A DNA stretch of 64,000 nt from Bacillota bacterium (GTDB lineage Bacteria > Bacillota > Clostridia > Oscillospirales > Acutalibacteraceae), in contig JAEZGM010000031.1 of NCBI GenBank assembly GCA_023416955.1, positions 62,001-126,000 on the forward strand. The letters run 5' to 3'. A program made the translations under genes and the position numbers. This document shows, piece after piece, positions 1 to 9,886 of this stretch (position 1 is its first letter; each line of letters opens with the position of its first letter). The notes under the pieces were generated by a model. The model was given only the letters and a program-made list of their open reading frames with translations. It was not told the DNA's origin and searched no databases.

Positions 1-2
1 AA

Positions 3-3000
3 GACGGAGCGGTATCCAACGGGCTGACGGTTCAGAAGAATCAGGACAGCTTCACGCTGGAGAACGCATCCTTAAAAGTGGAAATTGACGCGAATACCGG
101 GAATATCAGTCAAATTTATAACAAAAAAGACGGTGGCCGGCAGGTATTTGCAAACGGCTATGAGGGCAACGAAATCCAGATTTTGAAAGACACCGGCGGC
201 AGCGATTACCCGGCGTGGAATTTGATTAAGAGCGAAATGACCGCAAATCCGGTTGCAACCCTGAATACTGAACCGGATTCCATTGAAATCGTTCAGGATA
301 CACCGGAGAAAAAGGTGGTTCGCATTTCCCGGACATGGTCACAGTCGACGTTTGCACAGGATATTACCCTGTGTGCGGACAGCGACCGTGTAGATGTAAA
401 AATGAATGTGAACTGGAATGAAGATAACAAAATGCTGAAAATTGCATTTCCGTTCGCAGCGGACGCCAATACAGCGACTTATGAAATCGCATACGGCAGT
501 GTTGAGCGCCCCACCACCAGAAGCAACAGTGTTGATGCTGCAAAGTTTGAGGTCAGCGGCCATAAGTGGGCGGACGTGACAGACAGCAGCAAAGCCTTCG
601 GTACCAGCATCCTCAATGATTCCAAATATGGCTGGGACGCTCTGAAAATCAGCGATACCAACGGAAACAAGGCAACCCGGCTGCGTCTGACGGCGCTGCG
701 CTCGCCTGTTGGCGCAACTGTAAGGAAACCCACAAGCTGGGCTCCACAGGCTTATAATATTGATAAAACAGAGCACAGCTTCACTTATTCTATTTATCCG
801 CACGCGGGTACGTGGCAGGATGCGGATTCTGTACACCGGGGTGATGAGCTGAACTACAAGGCGGAAGCCATTCAGGTGGATTCTCATGACGGCAGAGGTC
901 TTGGAATATCGGAATCCTTTGCGAAATCATCAGCAGGCAATGTTATTCTTTCTGTACTGAAAACTCCGGCAGACGCGGCGGATTCAAAGACAAAGATGAT
1001 TCTGCGCGTTTATGAGTCGGAGGGTAAGAACGGTACATCCGCTACCGTTACTTTGCCGACCAATGTGAAATCCGCAAAAGAAGTCAATATGCTGGAATAT
1101 GACGACAGCAGTCTGAAAAAACCAATCTCCATTGACGGCAATCAAATCACATTTAAAATGGACCAATATGAGATTACAACGATTGCTCTTGAGATGGATC
1201 CGTATGAGATCGGCGACGGTAATGTTGAACTGAAAGACGCGCAGGCCGACCTGTTCGATTATTACAATGTTGACGCGGTCAGTCCCAATGCAAAGAAGGA
1301 CGACGGAAACTACGATGGCAAAGGCGACACAATACCGGCAGAGCTGTGGCCCAATACGGTTACTTATCAGGGTGTAAACTTTAACCTTGGCCCTGCCAAA
1401 AACGGATATAAAAACATGGTTCAGGCGAGCGGACAAAAAATTGATTTGCCGCATGGGAATTACAAATATGTGTACATTCTGGGTGCCGCAGCGGGCAGCG
1501 GCGAAAAAAGCGGCACGTTTACGGTAAACCAGTCGGATGGTTCAACCGTTGCCAAAGACCTGAGCTTTGCCGATTGGGATACCAACCTCTCCGGCTGGGA
1601 TCGCTTTACCAACATGGACATTTACCCGTATGTTAAAGATCAGGTAGGGTATTTCTTCACCCATTTCCATAACGGATCAACAGACAGGATGACGGTAGAT
1701 AATTATATGTTTGTATACGCAATTCCTGTTGACCCGGAAAAGGAATTGGAATCCATTGAGCTCCCAAAGGCCAGTGGAATGAAGATTGCGGCGATCTCCG
1801 CAGCAGACAGCGATTACCTCAGAACCGCAAACATTGAAACAGCCGGCGGGGCGGCGGAAACTTTGCCCGCAATTACAGGCGTTCAGGCGGAAATCGTTAC
1901 CGGTGGAAACGCTTTGGGAGATCAGGCGAACATAACCTGGGATGCGGCCGACGGAATAGCCACCTACAAAATTTACAGGGGTACCAGTAAAGACTTCACA
2001 TTGAGCAATGGAACCTATGTAGGTTCTGCAAACGGTACGGCGAACAGTTATGTTGATACGCTTCCCTATGCAGGCGAATTTGTCTACAAAGTAATCGGAG
2101 TAGATGCCTCGCTGCGCAATACAGAGCTTTCGGAAGCCTCCGACGTGGTCAGCGGCGGGCTGGACAATGCATTTCTTTCTGTGCCGAAATCAAATATCTG
2201 GGCTTCCGGCGGCTACACCAATGAAGGCGCGGAAAATGCTTTCGACGGCAATACCGGCACAAAGTGGTGCTACCGGCAGGACGGCGTAAATATTAAGATT
2301 GATCTGGGTGAAGACAATGGCTGGAAAATTTCAAAGTTTACTCTGGTGAATGCCGGAGCAGCTGAAAAATCGGATTATATCACCAGAGATTTTCGTATTG
2401 AAGCCAGCGACGACGGCAGCAACTGGACGACGGTTGCCGACAGAACCAATAATAAAGACAACGCAGTCAATATTGTACTGCCTGAGGCAATCAGTGCAAG
2501 GTATTTCAGACTGACTCCCTACTATGCCTCTCAGGTCAGCAGTGACTGGAATTGTGCGAGAATTTATGAATTCCAGGCATGGGGTACATCCGATAAAGTG
2601 CGTATTCCTGCCGCACAAAATCTCACAGTCAGCGCTGAAACGGAAAAATCGGCTCCCTCAAAGGTGATTTTTAACGGCGGCTACGGCTATGTCAGCTCCG
2701 GCATGACCGGAACGGAGGGAGAGTCTTCTTTCCAATGGTACAAGAGTGACGACGGAACGAATTTCGAACCCATTCCTAACACGGCCGAAAAGACGCTCAC
2801 GATGGATGCAAGTGACGCGCTCAAACTGGCAGCGGTCAAGTTTGAGGTGATCCCTAAGGACATAAACGGAGTGTCGGGCGAGGCCGCCGAAAAAGTCATG
2901 ATCATCAACAATCCCTCAAAAGATATTCTGGAAGGAAAGCCCACCGCGGCTTCTCATCAGTTTAAAGATGAAGAAGGCGGTCCAATGCTTACCGACGGGA

Positions 3001-5099
3001 GCTTTACGACGAAGTGGTGCGCGGACGGCGTATATCCCAGCGACCCGAGGTATGCTGTAATCGACACACAGGGTATCTATGATTTCAGCAAGATTGTAAT
3101 CTGGCACGCAACCGCGCCGCTGGAGCAGAATATTCCGGGTGCGAATACGGCCGACGCGAATACGCAATGGAACACAAGAGATTACAAAATCTACGTCAGT
3201 ACCGACAAATCAAATTGGAAAGAAATCAAGTCGGTAACAGGAAACACCGGCTCCATTACGACAGATACGTTCCAAAGCGGAGACGCAGTCGGACGTTACA
3301 TCAAGCTGGAGGTTCTGAAAGGCGTGGAGTTCAGCGCGGGCGGAACGCCTGCAGACGGCAACAGCTGCGTGCGCATTTATGAGGTTTTAGGCTATGGAAA
3401 ACTGGTCAAATTCCTGGAAAGAACACAGAATAATAACGATGATGTCGGCAACGTGATTCCCGAGAATGTGACCATAATCAACAAAACTGCAAACGACCGG
3501 CTCAGCGCCGCAGGTGATGAGCTGAAAGTTCAGTTTGATGTCGACGAGAAGTACACTGATTTGGCAGTATTCAGATGGCAGGTATCTGATTCCGCACAAG
3601 GGCCGTTTACCGCAATCGCCGATTCCTATTCGGATACCTATACGGTAAGGAGCGAGGACTGCGGAAGGTGGATACGCGCGAACGTCAGAATTGGTCTTGG
3701 CGAAACCGTAGCCAGCGACCCGGTTAAGATTTCTGAAAGTACGGGCAATTCATGGAAAATACGGTTTGTCTTTGACGGGAATGCCGCGGCGGTCACAGCG
3801 GATAAAGCTATCGCTCAGGCGGGAGAAAAAATAACTTTCACCGCGAAACCCCTTGCCGCAAATAAAAATGTGAAAGTTACTGTTACAGATTCGGCAAATA
3901 GAAATATAACGGTAACTGATGAGAAGGAAAGCGCATATTCCTTTATCATGCCCGAAAGCGCGGTTAAAGTTACGATTACTGTGTCGGACAAAGGAAGCAG
4001 TCGACCGTCTCGGCCCAGCAGCAGCTCTGCTCCGCAGATGCCCGTGGAGGCGAGCACGGTGACAACCACTGCAACAGCGCAAGGCGGCGTAATAGCCACC
4101 GTAACCACCAATCCGAACACTCCGCCTGTAGTGGCGGGCAATCAGGCGACGGTCAGCGTAACAGTGCCAACCGGAGTGAATTCGCTGATTTCCGCGGCAA
4201 CCGCCGAAAAACCGGCTGAAGTCAGAATTGCTGTTCCGGCGTCCTTACTATTGGAACAGCTGAATAACAGTGCGGTCGGCGCGGTAAGGCTGAACATCGG
4301 TGTTCCGGCGCCAATTGCGGACAATATCAATGCAAATGCGAAAATATCCATTGATGTGCCGGCTTCTGTTTTGCGGGCGGCGAAGGATGCGCGAAAAACG
4401 CTCACTTTTAGCGTCGTCAACTCCGACACGGGTAAAGAAATCTATTCATGGACCTTTTCAGGGTCAGATTTAAGAAATTCGCCTGTCTCCGTTACAAACG
4501 TCAATCTTATCTTAAATGTCGTCCCAGTAAAGGAAGACGCGGCTGCCAGCTCGTTGGTTGCGGGCAATACCGCTGACAGGCAAACCCCCGGTATTGTTTT
4601 AAAGTTTAAGAGCAACGGGCTGCTCCCCGCTCCGGCAAGAATTCGTGTCTATGTCGGAAATCAGAGCGGCTGCACTCCAAATTCAAAGGTTTACATCTAC
4701 TATCTCAACAGCGCCGCCAATACGCTTGAACGGCTTCCGGTGAATGAGTATACCGTGGATGCACAAGGTTTTATTGATTTTACAATTACCCGTTGTTCCG
4801 ATTATGTCGTACTCCCCAAGGCGGCTACCAATCCGTATCCTGTGATATCTGATACGACACATCCACTGACTGTGAACAAGGGGAAATCTTACACATTTGG
4901 CATCACGGTAAACAGTAAGGATATCCCGACGCTGACCGTAGGAAACAGCAAACTGTTTTCGAGTACAGTAAGGCGTGAAGGGAACAAATACTACGTTACG
5001 GTCAAGGCAGCCGAAAATACATCCGGGGGCCTGACGGCTTTGTACAGCACGCTGCCGGGGCAAAAACCGATCGTGCTCTGCTACTTGTCTGTACAATAA
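3..5099 (+). CDS. GH38-like alpha-mannosidase C-terminal region with multiple carbohydrate-binding modules (5' partial)
   Basis: The reading frame is open from nt 3, so the gene begins before the window; the GTG at 78 is internal. The first ~400 codons (motifs LENASLKVEID, GNEIQIL, RGDELNY) resemble the C-terminal beta-sandwich of GH38 alpha-mannosidases; the catalytic domain would lie upstream. Next come a sugar-binding-like module (DGKGDTIPAELWP, nt ~1310-1350), a fibronectin-III-like domain (~1860-2150), two discoidin/F5-8-type C domains (~2160-2590 and ~2930-3400), Ig-like segments, a Ser/Pro linker (~4000-4040) and a terminal beta-rich region. No sortase motif, SLH repeat or C-terminal membrane anchor is visible. 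By inference it is an extracellular mannoside- or glycan-degrading enzyme. The downstream ROK kinase and SIS isomerase would fit use of the released sugar, but they have their own promoter. Confidence 0.75.
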   Translation, partial: DGAVSNGLTVQKNQDSFTLENASLKVEIDANTGNISQIYNKKDGGRQVFANGYEGNEIQILKDTGGSDYPAWNLIKSEMTANPVATLNTEPDSIEIVQDTPEKKVVRISRTWSQSTFAQDITLCADSDRVDVKMNVNWNEDNKMLKIAFPFAADANTATYEIAYGSVERPTTRSNSVDAAKFEVSGHKWADVTDSSKAFGTSILNDSKYGWDALKISDTNGNKATRLRLTALRSPVGATVRKPTSWAPQAYNIDKTEHSFTYSIYPHAGTWQDADSVHRGDELNYKAEAIQVDSHDGRGLGISESFAKSSAGNVILSVLKTPADAADSKTKMILRVYESEGKNGTSATVTLPTNVKSAKEVNMLEYDDSSLKKPISIDGNQITFKMDQYEITTIALEMDPYEIGDGNVELKDAQADLFDYYNVDAVSPNAKKDDGNYDGKGDTIPAELWPNTVTYQGVNFNLGPAKNGYKNMVQASGQKIDLPHGNYKYVYILGAAAGSGEKSGTFTVNQSDGSTVAKDLSFADWDTNLSGWDRFTNMDIYPYVKDQVGYFFTHFHNGSTDRMTVDNYMFVYAIPVDPEKELESIELPKASGMKIAAISAADSDYLRTANIETAGGAAETLPAITGVQAEIVTGGNALGDQANITWDAADGIATYKIYRGTSKDFTLSNGTYVGSANGTANSYVDTLPYAGEFVYKVIGVDASLRNTELSEASDVVSGGLDNAFLSVPKSNIWASGGYTNEGAENAFDGNTGTKWCYRQDGVNIKIDLGEDNGWKISKFTLVNAGAAEKSDYITRDFRIEASDDGSNWTTVADRTNNKDNAVNIVLPEAISARYFRLTPYYASQVSSDWNCARIYEFQAWGTSDKVRIPAAQNLTVSAETEKSAPSKVIFNGGYGYVSSGMTGTEGESSFQWYKSDDGTNFEPIPNTAEKTLTMDASDALKLAAVKFEVIPKDINGVSGEAAEKVMIINNPSKDILEGKPTAASHQFKDEEGGPMLTDGSFTTKWCADGVYPSDPRYAVIDTQGIYDFSKIVIWHATAPLEQNIPGANTADANTQWNTRDYKIYVSTDKSNWKEIKSVTGNTGSITTDTFQSGDAVGRYIKLEVLKGVEFSAGGTPADGNSCVRIYEVLGYGKLVKFLERTQNNNDDVGNVIPENVTIINKTANDRLSAAGDELKVQFDVDEKYTDLAVFRWQVSDSAQGPFTAIADSYSDTYTVRSEDCGRWIRANVRIGLGETVASDPVKISESTGNSWKIRFVFDGNAAAVTADKAIAQAGEKITFTAKPLAANKNVKVTVTDSANRNITVTDEKESAYSFIMPESAVKVTITVSDKGSSRPSRPSSSSAPQMPVEASTVTTTATAQGGVIATVTTNPNTPPVVAGNQATVSVTVPTGVNSLISAATAEKPAEVRIAVPASLLLEQLNNSAVGAVRLNIGVPAPIADNINANAKISIDVPASVLRAAKDARKTLTFSVVNSDTGKEIYSWTFSGSDLRNSPVSVTNVNLILNVVPVKEDAAASSLVAGNTADRQTPGIVLKFKSNGLLPAPARIRVYVGNQSGCTPNSKVYIYYLNSAANTLERLPVNEYTVDAQGFIDFTITRCSDYVVLPKAATNPYPVISDTTHPLTVNKGKSYTFGITVNSKDIPTLTVGNSKLFSSTVRREGNKYYVTVKAAENTSGGLTALYSTLPGQKPIVLCYLSVQ

Positions 5100-5129
5100 T
5101 ATCTCTCAATCTAAGAGTCTGCTAAAAAG

Positions 5130-5170
5130 CTTGAGCTCCCCCGCCGTATTCGCCGGTAGGGGAGCTTTTG
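5130..5170 (+). terminator. Intrinsic terminator after the GH38-like gene
   Basis: Arms AGCTCCCC (5134-5141) and GGGGAGCT (5159-5166) form a stem that runs into a short T tract, 35 bp past the stop codon. Confidence 0.75.
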
Positions 5171-5315
5171 TGTAATATTTGGGTTTAGCCCATGCTCCGC
5201 AGGAGCATTGCGAAATTAACTCAAGTATTTAAAGCAATTGTGATTTATCATCTGCCACTTGTTAATAGTTTTAGAGGTATTTACTTGTTTATTTGATTAA
5301 TTTATGAGTAAAATG
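5171..5315. other. Intergenic stretch with a small hairpin
   Basis: Non-coding and AT-rich. It contains a perfect 7-bp hairpin, ATGCTCC-GCA-GGAGCAT (5192-5208), without a T tract. No gene is visible. Confidence 0.5.
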
Positions 5316-5344
5316 TTGAATTTATCCAATATCTACATTATAAT
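5316..5344 (+). promoter_or_regulatory. Sigma-A-type promoter for the ROK/SIS operon
   Basis: TTGAAT (5316-5321), a 17-bp spacer and TATAAT (5339-5344). A 6-bp inverted repeat, TCAATT-tgtg-AATTGA (5349-5364), lies at the predicted transcription start and could be an operator. Confidence 0.7.
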
Positions 5345-5464
5345 GAATTCAATTTGTGAATTGATTTTACATATTAAAAAAGAGGGACGCTGGGGTCGCC
5401 GAACATGAATCGGATGACTGGCTCGGGTTGACATCAGAAAGTAACGGCTCTGGGGGAATGGAAA

Positions 5465-6475
5465 ATGAAATTGATCGGAATTGACATCGGCGGCACAAAA
5501 TGCGCTGTTTCGCTGGGTGAAACGGTGAACGGCGGGGGCGTCCATGTGCTGCACCGCTGTGAAGCGCGGCGCTCTGCGGGAACAGCGCCCGCCGACATGC
5601 TGGCGGCTTTATCAGAAGACGCAAAGGCGTGCATTGCGCTTGCCGGGGAAAATATGCCCGTGGGAATCGGCATCAGCTGCGGCGGCCCGCTTGACAGCCG
5701 AAACGGGGTGATCCTTTCGCCGCCGAATCTGCCGGGCTGGGACGCGGTGCAAATTACATCTTATCTGGAACAGGCAATCGGGCTTCCGGCGCGACTCTGC
5801 AATGATGCCAATGCCTGTGCGCTGGCGGAGTGGAAAATGGGTGCGGGGCAAGGATGTGAAAACATGGTGTTTCTCACATTCGGCACGGGTCTTGGCGCGG
5901 GTCTGATCTTAAACGGGCAGCTTTACGAGGGCGCAAGCGATATGGCGGGCGAACTCGGGCATATCCGCCTTGCGGTAAACGGCCCGGTCGGTTACGGGAA
6001 AACCGGTTCCTTCGAGGGATTTTGCAGCGGCGGCGGCATTGCGCAGCTCGCGAAATCCATGGTTCTGGAACAATTGCAGCAGGGAAAAAGTCCCGCGCTC
6101 TGCCCTACGGCGGAACAACTGGAAGCGCTGACCGCCGAACGGGTCGGCAACGCGGCAAAGGGGGGCGATCCACTTGCAAAAGCGATTCTTGGGCGGGTGG
6201 GGGAATATCTTGGTCAGGGCCTTTCCATACTCATCGATCTGCTGAATCCGGAGCGGATTGTTATCGGCAGTATTTTTGCGCGCTGTCAGGATGAAATATG
6301 GCCTTCGGCGCAGCGGGTGATCGAGCGGGAAACGCTCCCAGCCGCGCGCGAAGCCTGCGCGGTTCTGCCGTGCGCACTGAAAGAGTCCGTGGGCGACATC
6401 GCGGCATTGATGGTTGCGGCTTATCAGTTTGGGAATGAGCGGGAGAACCACGTTGAAAGGGGAAATTCACGGTGA
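5465..6475 (+). CDS. ROK-family sugar kinase
   Basis: Likely phosphorylates a hexose or amino sugar with ATP in the cytoplasm. The phosphate-binding motif IGIDIGGTK is at the N-terminus, the catalytic Asp sits in CNDANACALAEW, and GELGHIRL carries the sugar-contacting Glu/His. The 336-aa length is normal for ROK kinases. The usual zinc site CxCGxxGCxE after GH is replaced by GYGKTGSFEGFCSGGG, as in a cysteine-poor ROK subgroup. The ATG follows GGGGGA at a good distance. The 3' end overlaps the SIS gene by 4 nt, indicating translational coupling. Substrate is not determined; mannose, glucose or an amino sugar are all possible. Confidence 0.88.
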   Translation: MKLIGIDIGGTKCAVSLGETVNGGGVHVLHRCEARRSAGTAPADMLAALSEDAKACIALAGENMPVGIGISCGGPLDSRNGVILSPPNLPGWDAVQITSYLEQAIGLPARLCNDANACALAEWKMGAGQGCENMVFLTFGTGLGAGLILNGQLYEGASDMAGELGHIRLAVNGPVGYGKTGSFEGFCSGGGIAQLAKSMVLEQLQQGKSPALCPTAEQLEALTAERVGNAAKGGDPLAKAILGRVGEYLGQGLSILIDLLNPERIVIGSIFARCQDEIWPSAQRVIERETLPAAREACAVLPCALKESVGDIAALMVAAYQFGNERENHVERGNSR

Positions 6476-7119
6476 AAACCAGAACACGAAACATGACAGA
6501 GAACCTGTTTAACCGGCATGGGGAGCTTGCGACTATGAGGGAGGAAATCCTCATGGCGGCACAACGGATTACGGATACCTATCGTGCCGGAGGGAAGCTG
6601 CTGCTCTGCGGCAACGGGGGCAGCTGCGCTGACTGCGATCATATTGTGGGCGAACTGATGAAGGGATTTTTGCTGAAGCGTCCGCTTCCCGAAAGCTTGC
6701 TCGAAAAATTTCAAGCGGACTTCGGCGCGGCGGGCTTGTCCGTCGGTGAAAGCCTGCAGCAGGGGCTGCCCGCAATTTCGCTTGCCGCGCACCCGGCGCT
6801 TCTGACCGCGTTCAGCAACGACGTCAACCCGGAATTGATTTATGCACAGCAGGTTCTGGGTTACGGGCGTCCGGGTGACCTGCTGATTGGTATCAGCACT
6901 TCCGGCAATGCGGGCAATGTTGCCGCGGCGCTGATGACGGCAAAGGCGCTCGGTATTGCCACACTGGGACTTACCGGGCGGGGCGGCGGCAAAATGGCAG
7001 GGCTCTGTGACCTGTGCCTGAAAGCTCCGGCAAGTGAAACTTACCGGGTACAGGAGTACCATATCGTTCTGTATCATTTTTTATGTGCCTATACGGAATC
7101 TGAAATGTTTGATGAATGA
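6472..7119 (+). CDS. SIS-domain protein, phosphoheptose isomerase (GmhA)/DiaA-like
   Basis: A 215-aa single SIS domain. The sugar-phosphate-binding motifs are LLLCGNGGSCADCDH near residue 45 and GISTSGNAGNV near residue 140. This family isomerises sedoheptulose 7-phosphate or binds related sugar phosphates. The GTG start overlaps the ROK stop by 4 nt (GTGA), with AAGGGG upstream. Coupling to a sugar kinase suggests it acts on the kinase product or a related phosphosugar rather than in LPS synthesis, which this kind of organism would lack. Assignment to true GmhA activity is uncertain. Confidence 0.82.
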   Translation: MKTRTRNMTENLFNRHGELATMREEILMAAQRITDTYRAGGKLLLCGNGGSCADCDHIVGELMKGFLLKRPLPESLLEKFQADFGAAGLSVGESLQQGLPAISLAAHPALLTAFSNDVNPELIYAQQVLGYGRPGDLLIGISTSGNAGNVAAALMTAKALGIATLGLTGRGGGKMAGLCDLCLKAPASETYRVQEYHIVLYHFLCAYTESEMFDE

Positions 7120-7217
7120 TCCAAAATATTGTATCGTATAGATCATAAATATGGTGATATTATTTAGGAACAGGCAAATCGCAACGATGTTACGGAAAAT
7201 CGCAAAAGGAGTTTTCA

Positions 7218-8831
7218 ATGATTAAAGTTGTAATTGCGGACGATGAAGAAAAGGTGTGTCAGCTTATTTGTAATCTGGTCGATTGGAACGCGTGCGGCAT
7301 GGAAATTGTTGCGGTGGCGCACAACGGAGTTGAAGCACTGGAAACAATAAAGGCTTTTTCCCCGGATCTGATGGTAACCGATATCCGCATGCCCGGCTGC
7401 GACGGGCTGGAACTGATCAGCCGTGCGAAACAGCTCGACAGCAGACTGGAATTCATTATCATCAGCGGATATCGCCACTTTGAGTACGCGCAGAGCGCCG
7501 TCAAATACGGCGTGGGTGATTATCTGCTGAAACCGATCAAGAAAGACGAACTGACCGCCACGTTAAATAAAATGCGCGAGCGTTACCGGAAGCGTACGGA
7601 ACAGCTTTCCGAGCAGGAACAGCTCCAGATGCGGCTGCAGAACGATGTAAACAGGTTGCGCGCGAGTTTCTTTACGGATTTTTTATTAAGGGACAAGGCT
7701 GCGCCGGCAGAGCTTGAACTTACCGAAGTGAATGGCGGGTACCATTATCAGATGGCGCCGGGGTGTTTTCAGATTTTTGCGGTGAAAATAGACAGCGGGG
7801 AGGAACTGCTGGCCCCTGATGAATTTCATCTGCTGAAGGAAAAGCTTACGCGGATTATAAAGGGGCTACTGTGTCCCCATTGCACCGATATGGAGATTTA
7901 TTTTCAGGGCAGCATGGTTTGGGGTCTGTTGAATTATCCGAATGAAAAACGCAGTGCCGTACGCCGTCAGCTGAAAGCCGTACTTGACGAACTTATGGTG
8001 CAAAAAACGGTTTTTCCTCAGGAATTTACCATTGGCATCGGAACTGTGGAGGAGAGCGCCGCCGCGCTGCCGCGCTCCCGTGAGGCGGCGCGGTGCGCGG
8101 TTAGTCAGCGGCTGGTCGAGGGGACGGGAAAGCTGCTGGAAAAGCCGCCGCAAAAGCCGTGCGGTTCCGGTGAATATACATATCCTTCCGAAATCAGAAA
8201 GGCAATGGAAAATGGAATCGAAATTCTGGATACGGATCAGGTGCTCGGTGCGGTGACCGCTTTGCAGCAGTCGGCGGAACGCTGCGAAAATGCTACAGGG
8301 GAGGAAATGCTTTTCCTTACGGGCGAACTGTGTAAAACCTATGTGCAACTTGTGCGCAATCTGCATTTTGACCAAGGGGACGCGGAAGAACTCTACACCC
8401 TGTTTTTGCAGAAATCGGATTCCTGCTGCAGCGCCGGCGCGTTGTGGGACTGCCTGCGGCAGATTATTTCGGATTCCATGGAATCCATTGCGGGGCAAAG
8501 GCGGCAGGAGGAAACAAAGCCAATTCGCGCGGCAAAGAAATACATACAGGAATGTTATCAGAATCCGGTCACTCTGGAGGAAGTAAGCGCGGTAGTGGGC
8601 TTCAACGCAACCTATTTCAGTACGCTGTTTAAAAAAGAAACCGGCCAGAATTTTCTGGAGTATCTGTCGGAAATCCGCATGGACAAAGCAAAGGAGCTTC
8701 TGAAGGAAACCGGGTTTTCCGTCGCGCAGATTTGTGAACTTGTCGGTTACTCCGATCTGAAATATTTTACAAAAAGCTTTAAAAAGAGCACGGGAATCAA
8801 ACCCGGCGAATACCGAAAGCTATACGCTTAA
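7218..8831 (+). CDS. YesN-type response regulator with AraC-family DNA-binding domain
   Basis: A 537-aa protein. Residues 1-120 are a receiver domain with acidic pair D8-D9, phospho-acceptor D55 in VTDIRMPG and the conserved Lys in LLKPIKK. A middle region of ~300 residues has no recognised motif but suits the YesN linker. Residues ~434-537 are a double helix-turn-helix AraC domain (VSAVVGFNATYFSTLFKKE, ICELVGYSDLKYFTKSFKK). The start follows AAAAGGAG. It is the first gene of an operon with a LytS/YesM-type kinase and an ABC-like protein. By family role it activates carbohydrate uptake or degradation genes, possibly including the adjacent glycosidase region. Confidence 0.92.
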   Translation: MIKVVIADDEEKVCQLICNLVDWNACGMEIVAVAHNGVEALETIKAFSPDLMVTDIRMPGCDGLELISRAKQLDSRLEFIIISGYRHFEYAQSAVKYGVGDYLLKPIKKDELTATLNKMRERYRKRTEQLSEQEQLQMRLQNDVNRLRASFFTDFLLRDKAAPAELELTEVNGGYHYQMAPGCFQIFAVKIDSGEELLAPDEFHLLKEKLTRIIKGLLCPHCTDMEIYFQGSMVWGLLNYPNEKRSAVRRQLKAVLDELMVQKTVFPQEFTIGIGTVEESAAALPRSREAARCAVSQRLVEGTGKLLEKPPQKPCGSGEYTYPSEIRKAMENGIEILDTDQVLGAVTALQQSAERCENATGEEMLFLTGELCKTYVQLVRNLHFDQGDAEELYTLFLQKSDSCCSAGALWDCLRQIISDSMESIAGQRRQEETKPIRAAKKYIQECYQNPVTLEEVSAVVGFNATYFSTLFKKETGQNFLEYLSEIRMDKAKELLKETGFSVAQICELVGYSDLKYFTKSFKKSTGIKPGEYRKLYA

Positions 8832-8854
8832 CAGAAGGCAGGCGGGTAAAAACG

Positions 8855-9886
8855 ATGAAGAATAAACAGACGGCTTATTTGTCCGACCGTGTGCGCTGGT
8901 TACTATTGGCACTCACAGCGTTTGCCGCGCTGCTCTTAATCATTCTGGCGGTGGGTTCAGCATCAAATCCCGCACTGCGCTATGTGTTGCTGTCCGGCTG
9001 CGCGATACTGACCGCGATCATCCTGATTATCTATTTTTGGATCGTTCTCCCTTTCCGGGAAACGGAAAAGATGATGGATCTTTTCTCCGACGGGTATACG
9101 CTCAAAGGGGTGTCGGAGCAGCAGTATCCGGTCAGCCCCGCAAATCAGGCGGCGTTCGCGCGCCTGCAGGAGTTCTTAACCACGAACGACCTGATTGGCG
9201 CGACGAAACGGCAGGCGCAGTACCTTGCGCTGCAAAATCAGATTAACCCTCATTTTCTTTACAATACACTGGAGGGCATCCGCGGGGAAGCAATTACGGC
9301 GGGTCTTGGCAATGTTGCCGAAATGACCGAGGCACTGGCCACCTTTTTCCGCTACACAATTTCCAACGTTGAAAATCTGGTAACGCTGGAAGATGAACTT
9401 GACAATATTGAAAATTATTATATTATCCAGCAGTATCGCTTCGGCGAACGCCTCCAACTGGAGGTGATCTGCGACAGCGACGACCGTGCCGAATTGATGA
9501 AGTGCCGGATGCCGAAACTTACGCTGCAGCCGATTGTGGAAAATTCTATTGTGCACGGCGTCGAGCAGAAAATCGGGCGCGGCAGCCTGCGTATCAAAAT
9601 CATCGGTACAAAAAAGCGCCTGATCATTATGGTGTCCGACGACGGGGTCGGCATGGAAGAATCCGTGCTTGAAGCGTTGAACAGCCGGCTGACGGCCTCC
9701 ACGTTTGATTATGTCAAATCGGATTCTAACCGCAGCGGGGGTATTGCGCTAGTCAATGTAAACAACCGCATCAAGCTGCTGTTCGGGGAAGAGTACGGCC
9801 TTTGCATCTACAGTATCCCCGGTACGGGAACCGATGTAGAACTGACGCTCCCGCGCACGACAAAAGATACAAAGGTGACGGGATGA
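8855..9886 (+). CDS. YesM/LytS-type sensor histidine kinase, minimal form without extracellular sensor
   Basis: A 343-aa membrane kinase. Two adjacent hydrophobic segments (residues ~14-34 and ~42-65) leave only a few external residues, so the large sensor domain typical of YesM is missing, as is a clear HAMP domain. The His_kinase motif NPHFLYN has phospho-acceptor H133. The ATPase part has the N-box LQPIVENSIVHG (N230) and the G-box DDGVGM (262-267). It lies 23 bp after the response-regulator gene and overlaps the next gene by 4 nt (ATGA). The signal probably enters through the membrane or a partner protein; the ABC-like protein encoded next is the obvious candidate, by inference. Confidence 0.9.
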   Translation: MKNKQTAYLSDRVRWLLLALTAFAALLLIILAVGSASNPALRYVLLSGCAILTAIILIIYFWIVLPFRETEKMMDLFSDGYTLKGVSEQQYPVSPANQAAFARLQEFLTTNDLIGATKRQAQYLALQNQINPHFLYNTLEGIRGEAITAGLGNVAEMTEALATFFRYTISNVENLVTLEDELDNIENYYIIQQYRFGERLQLEVICDSDDRAELMKCRMPKLTLQPIVENSIVHGVEQKIGRGSLRIKIIGTKKRLIIMVSDDGVGMEESVLEALNSRLTASTFDYVKSDSNRSGGIALVNVNNRIKLLFGEEYGLCIYSIPGTGTDVELTLPRTTKDTKVTG

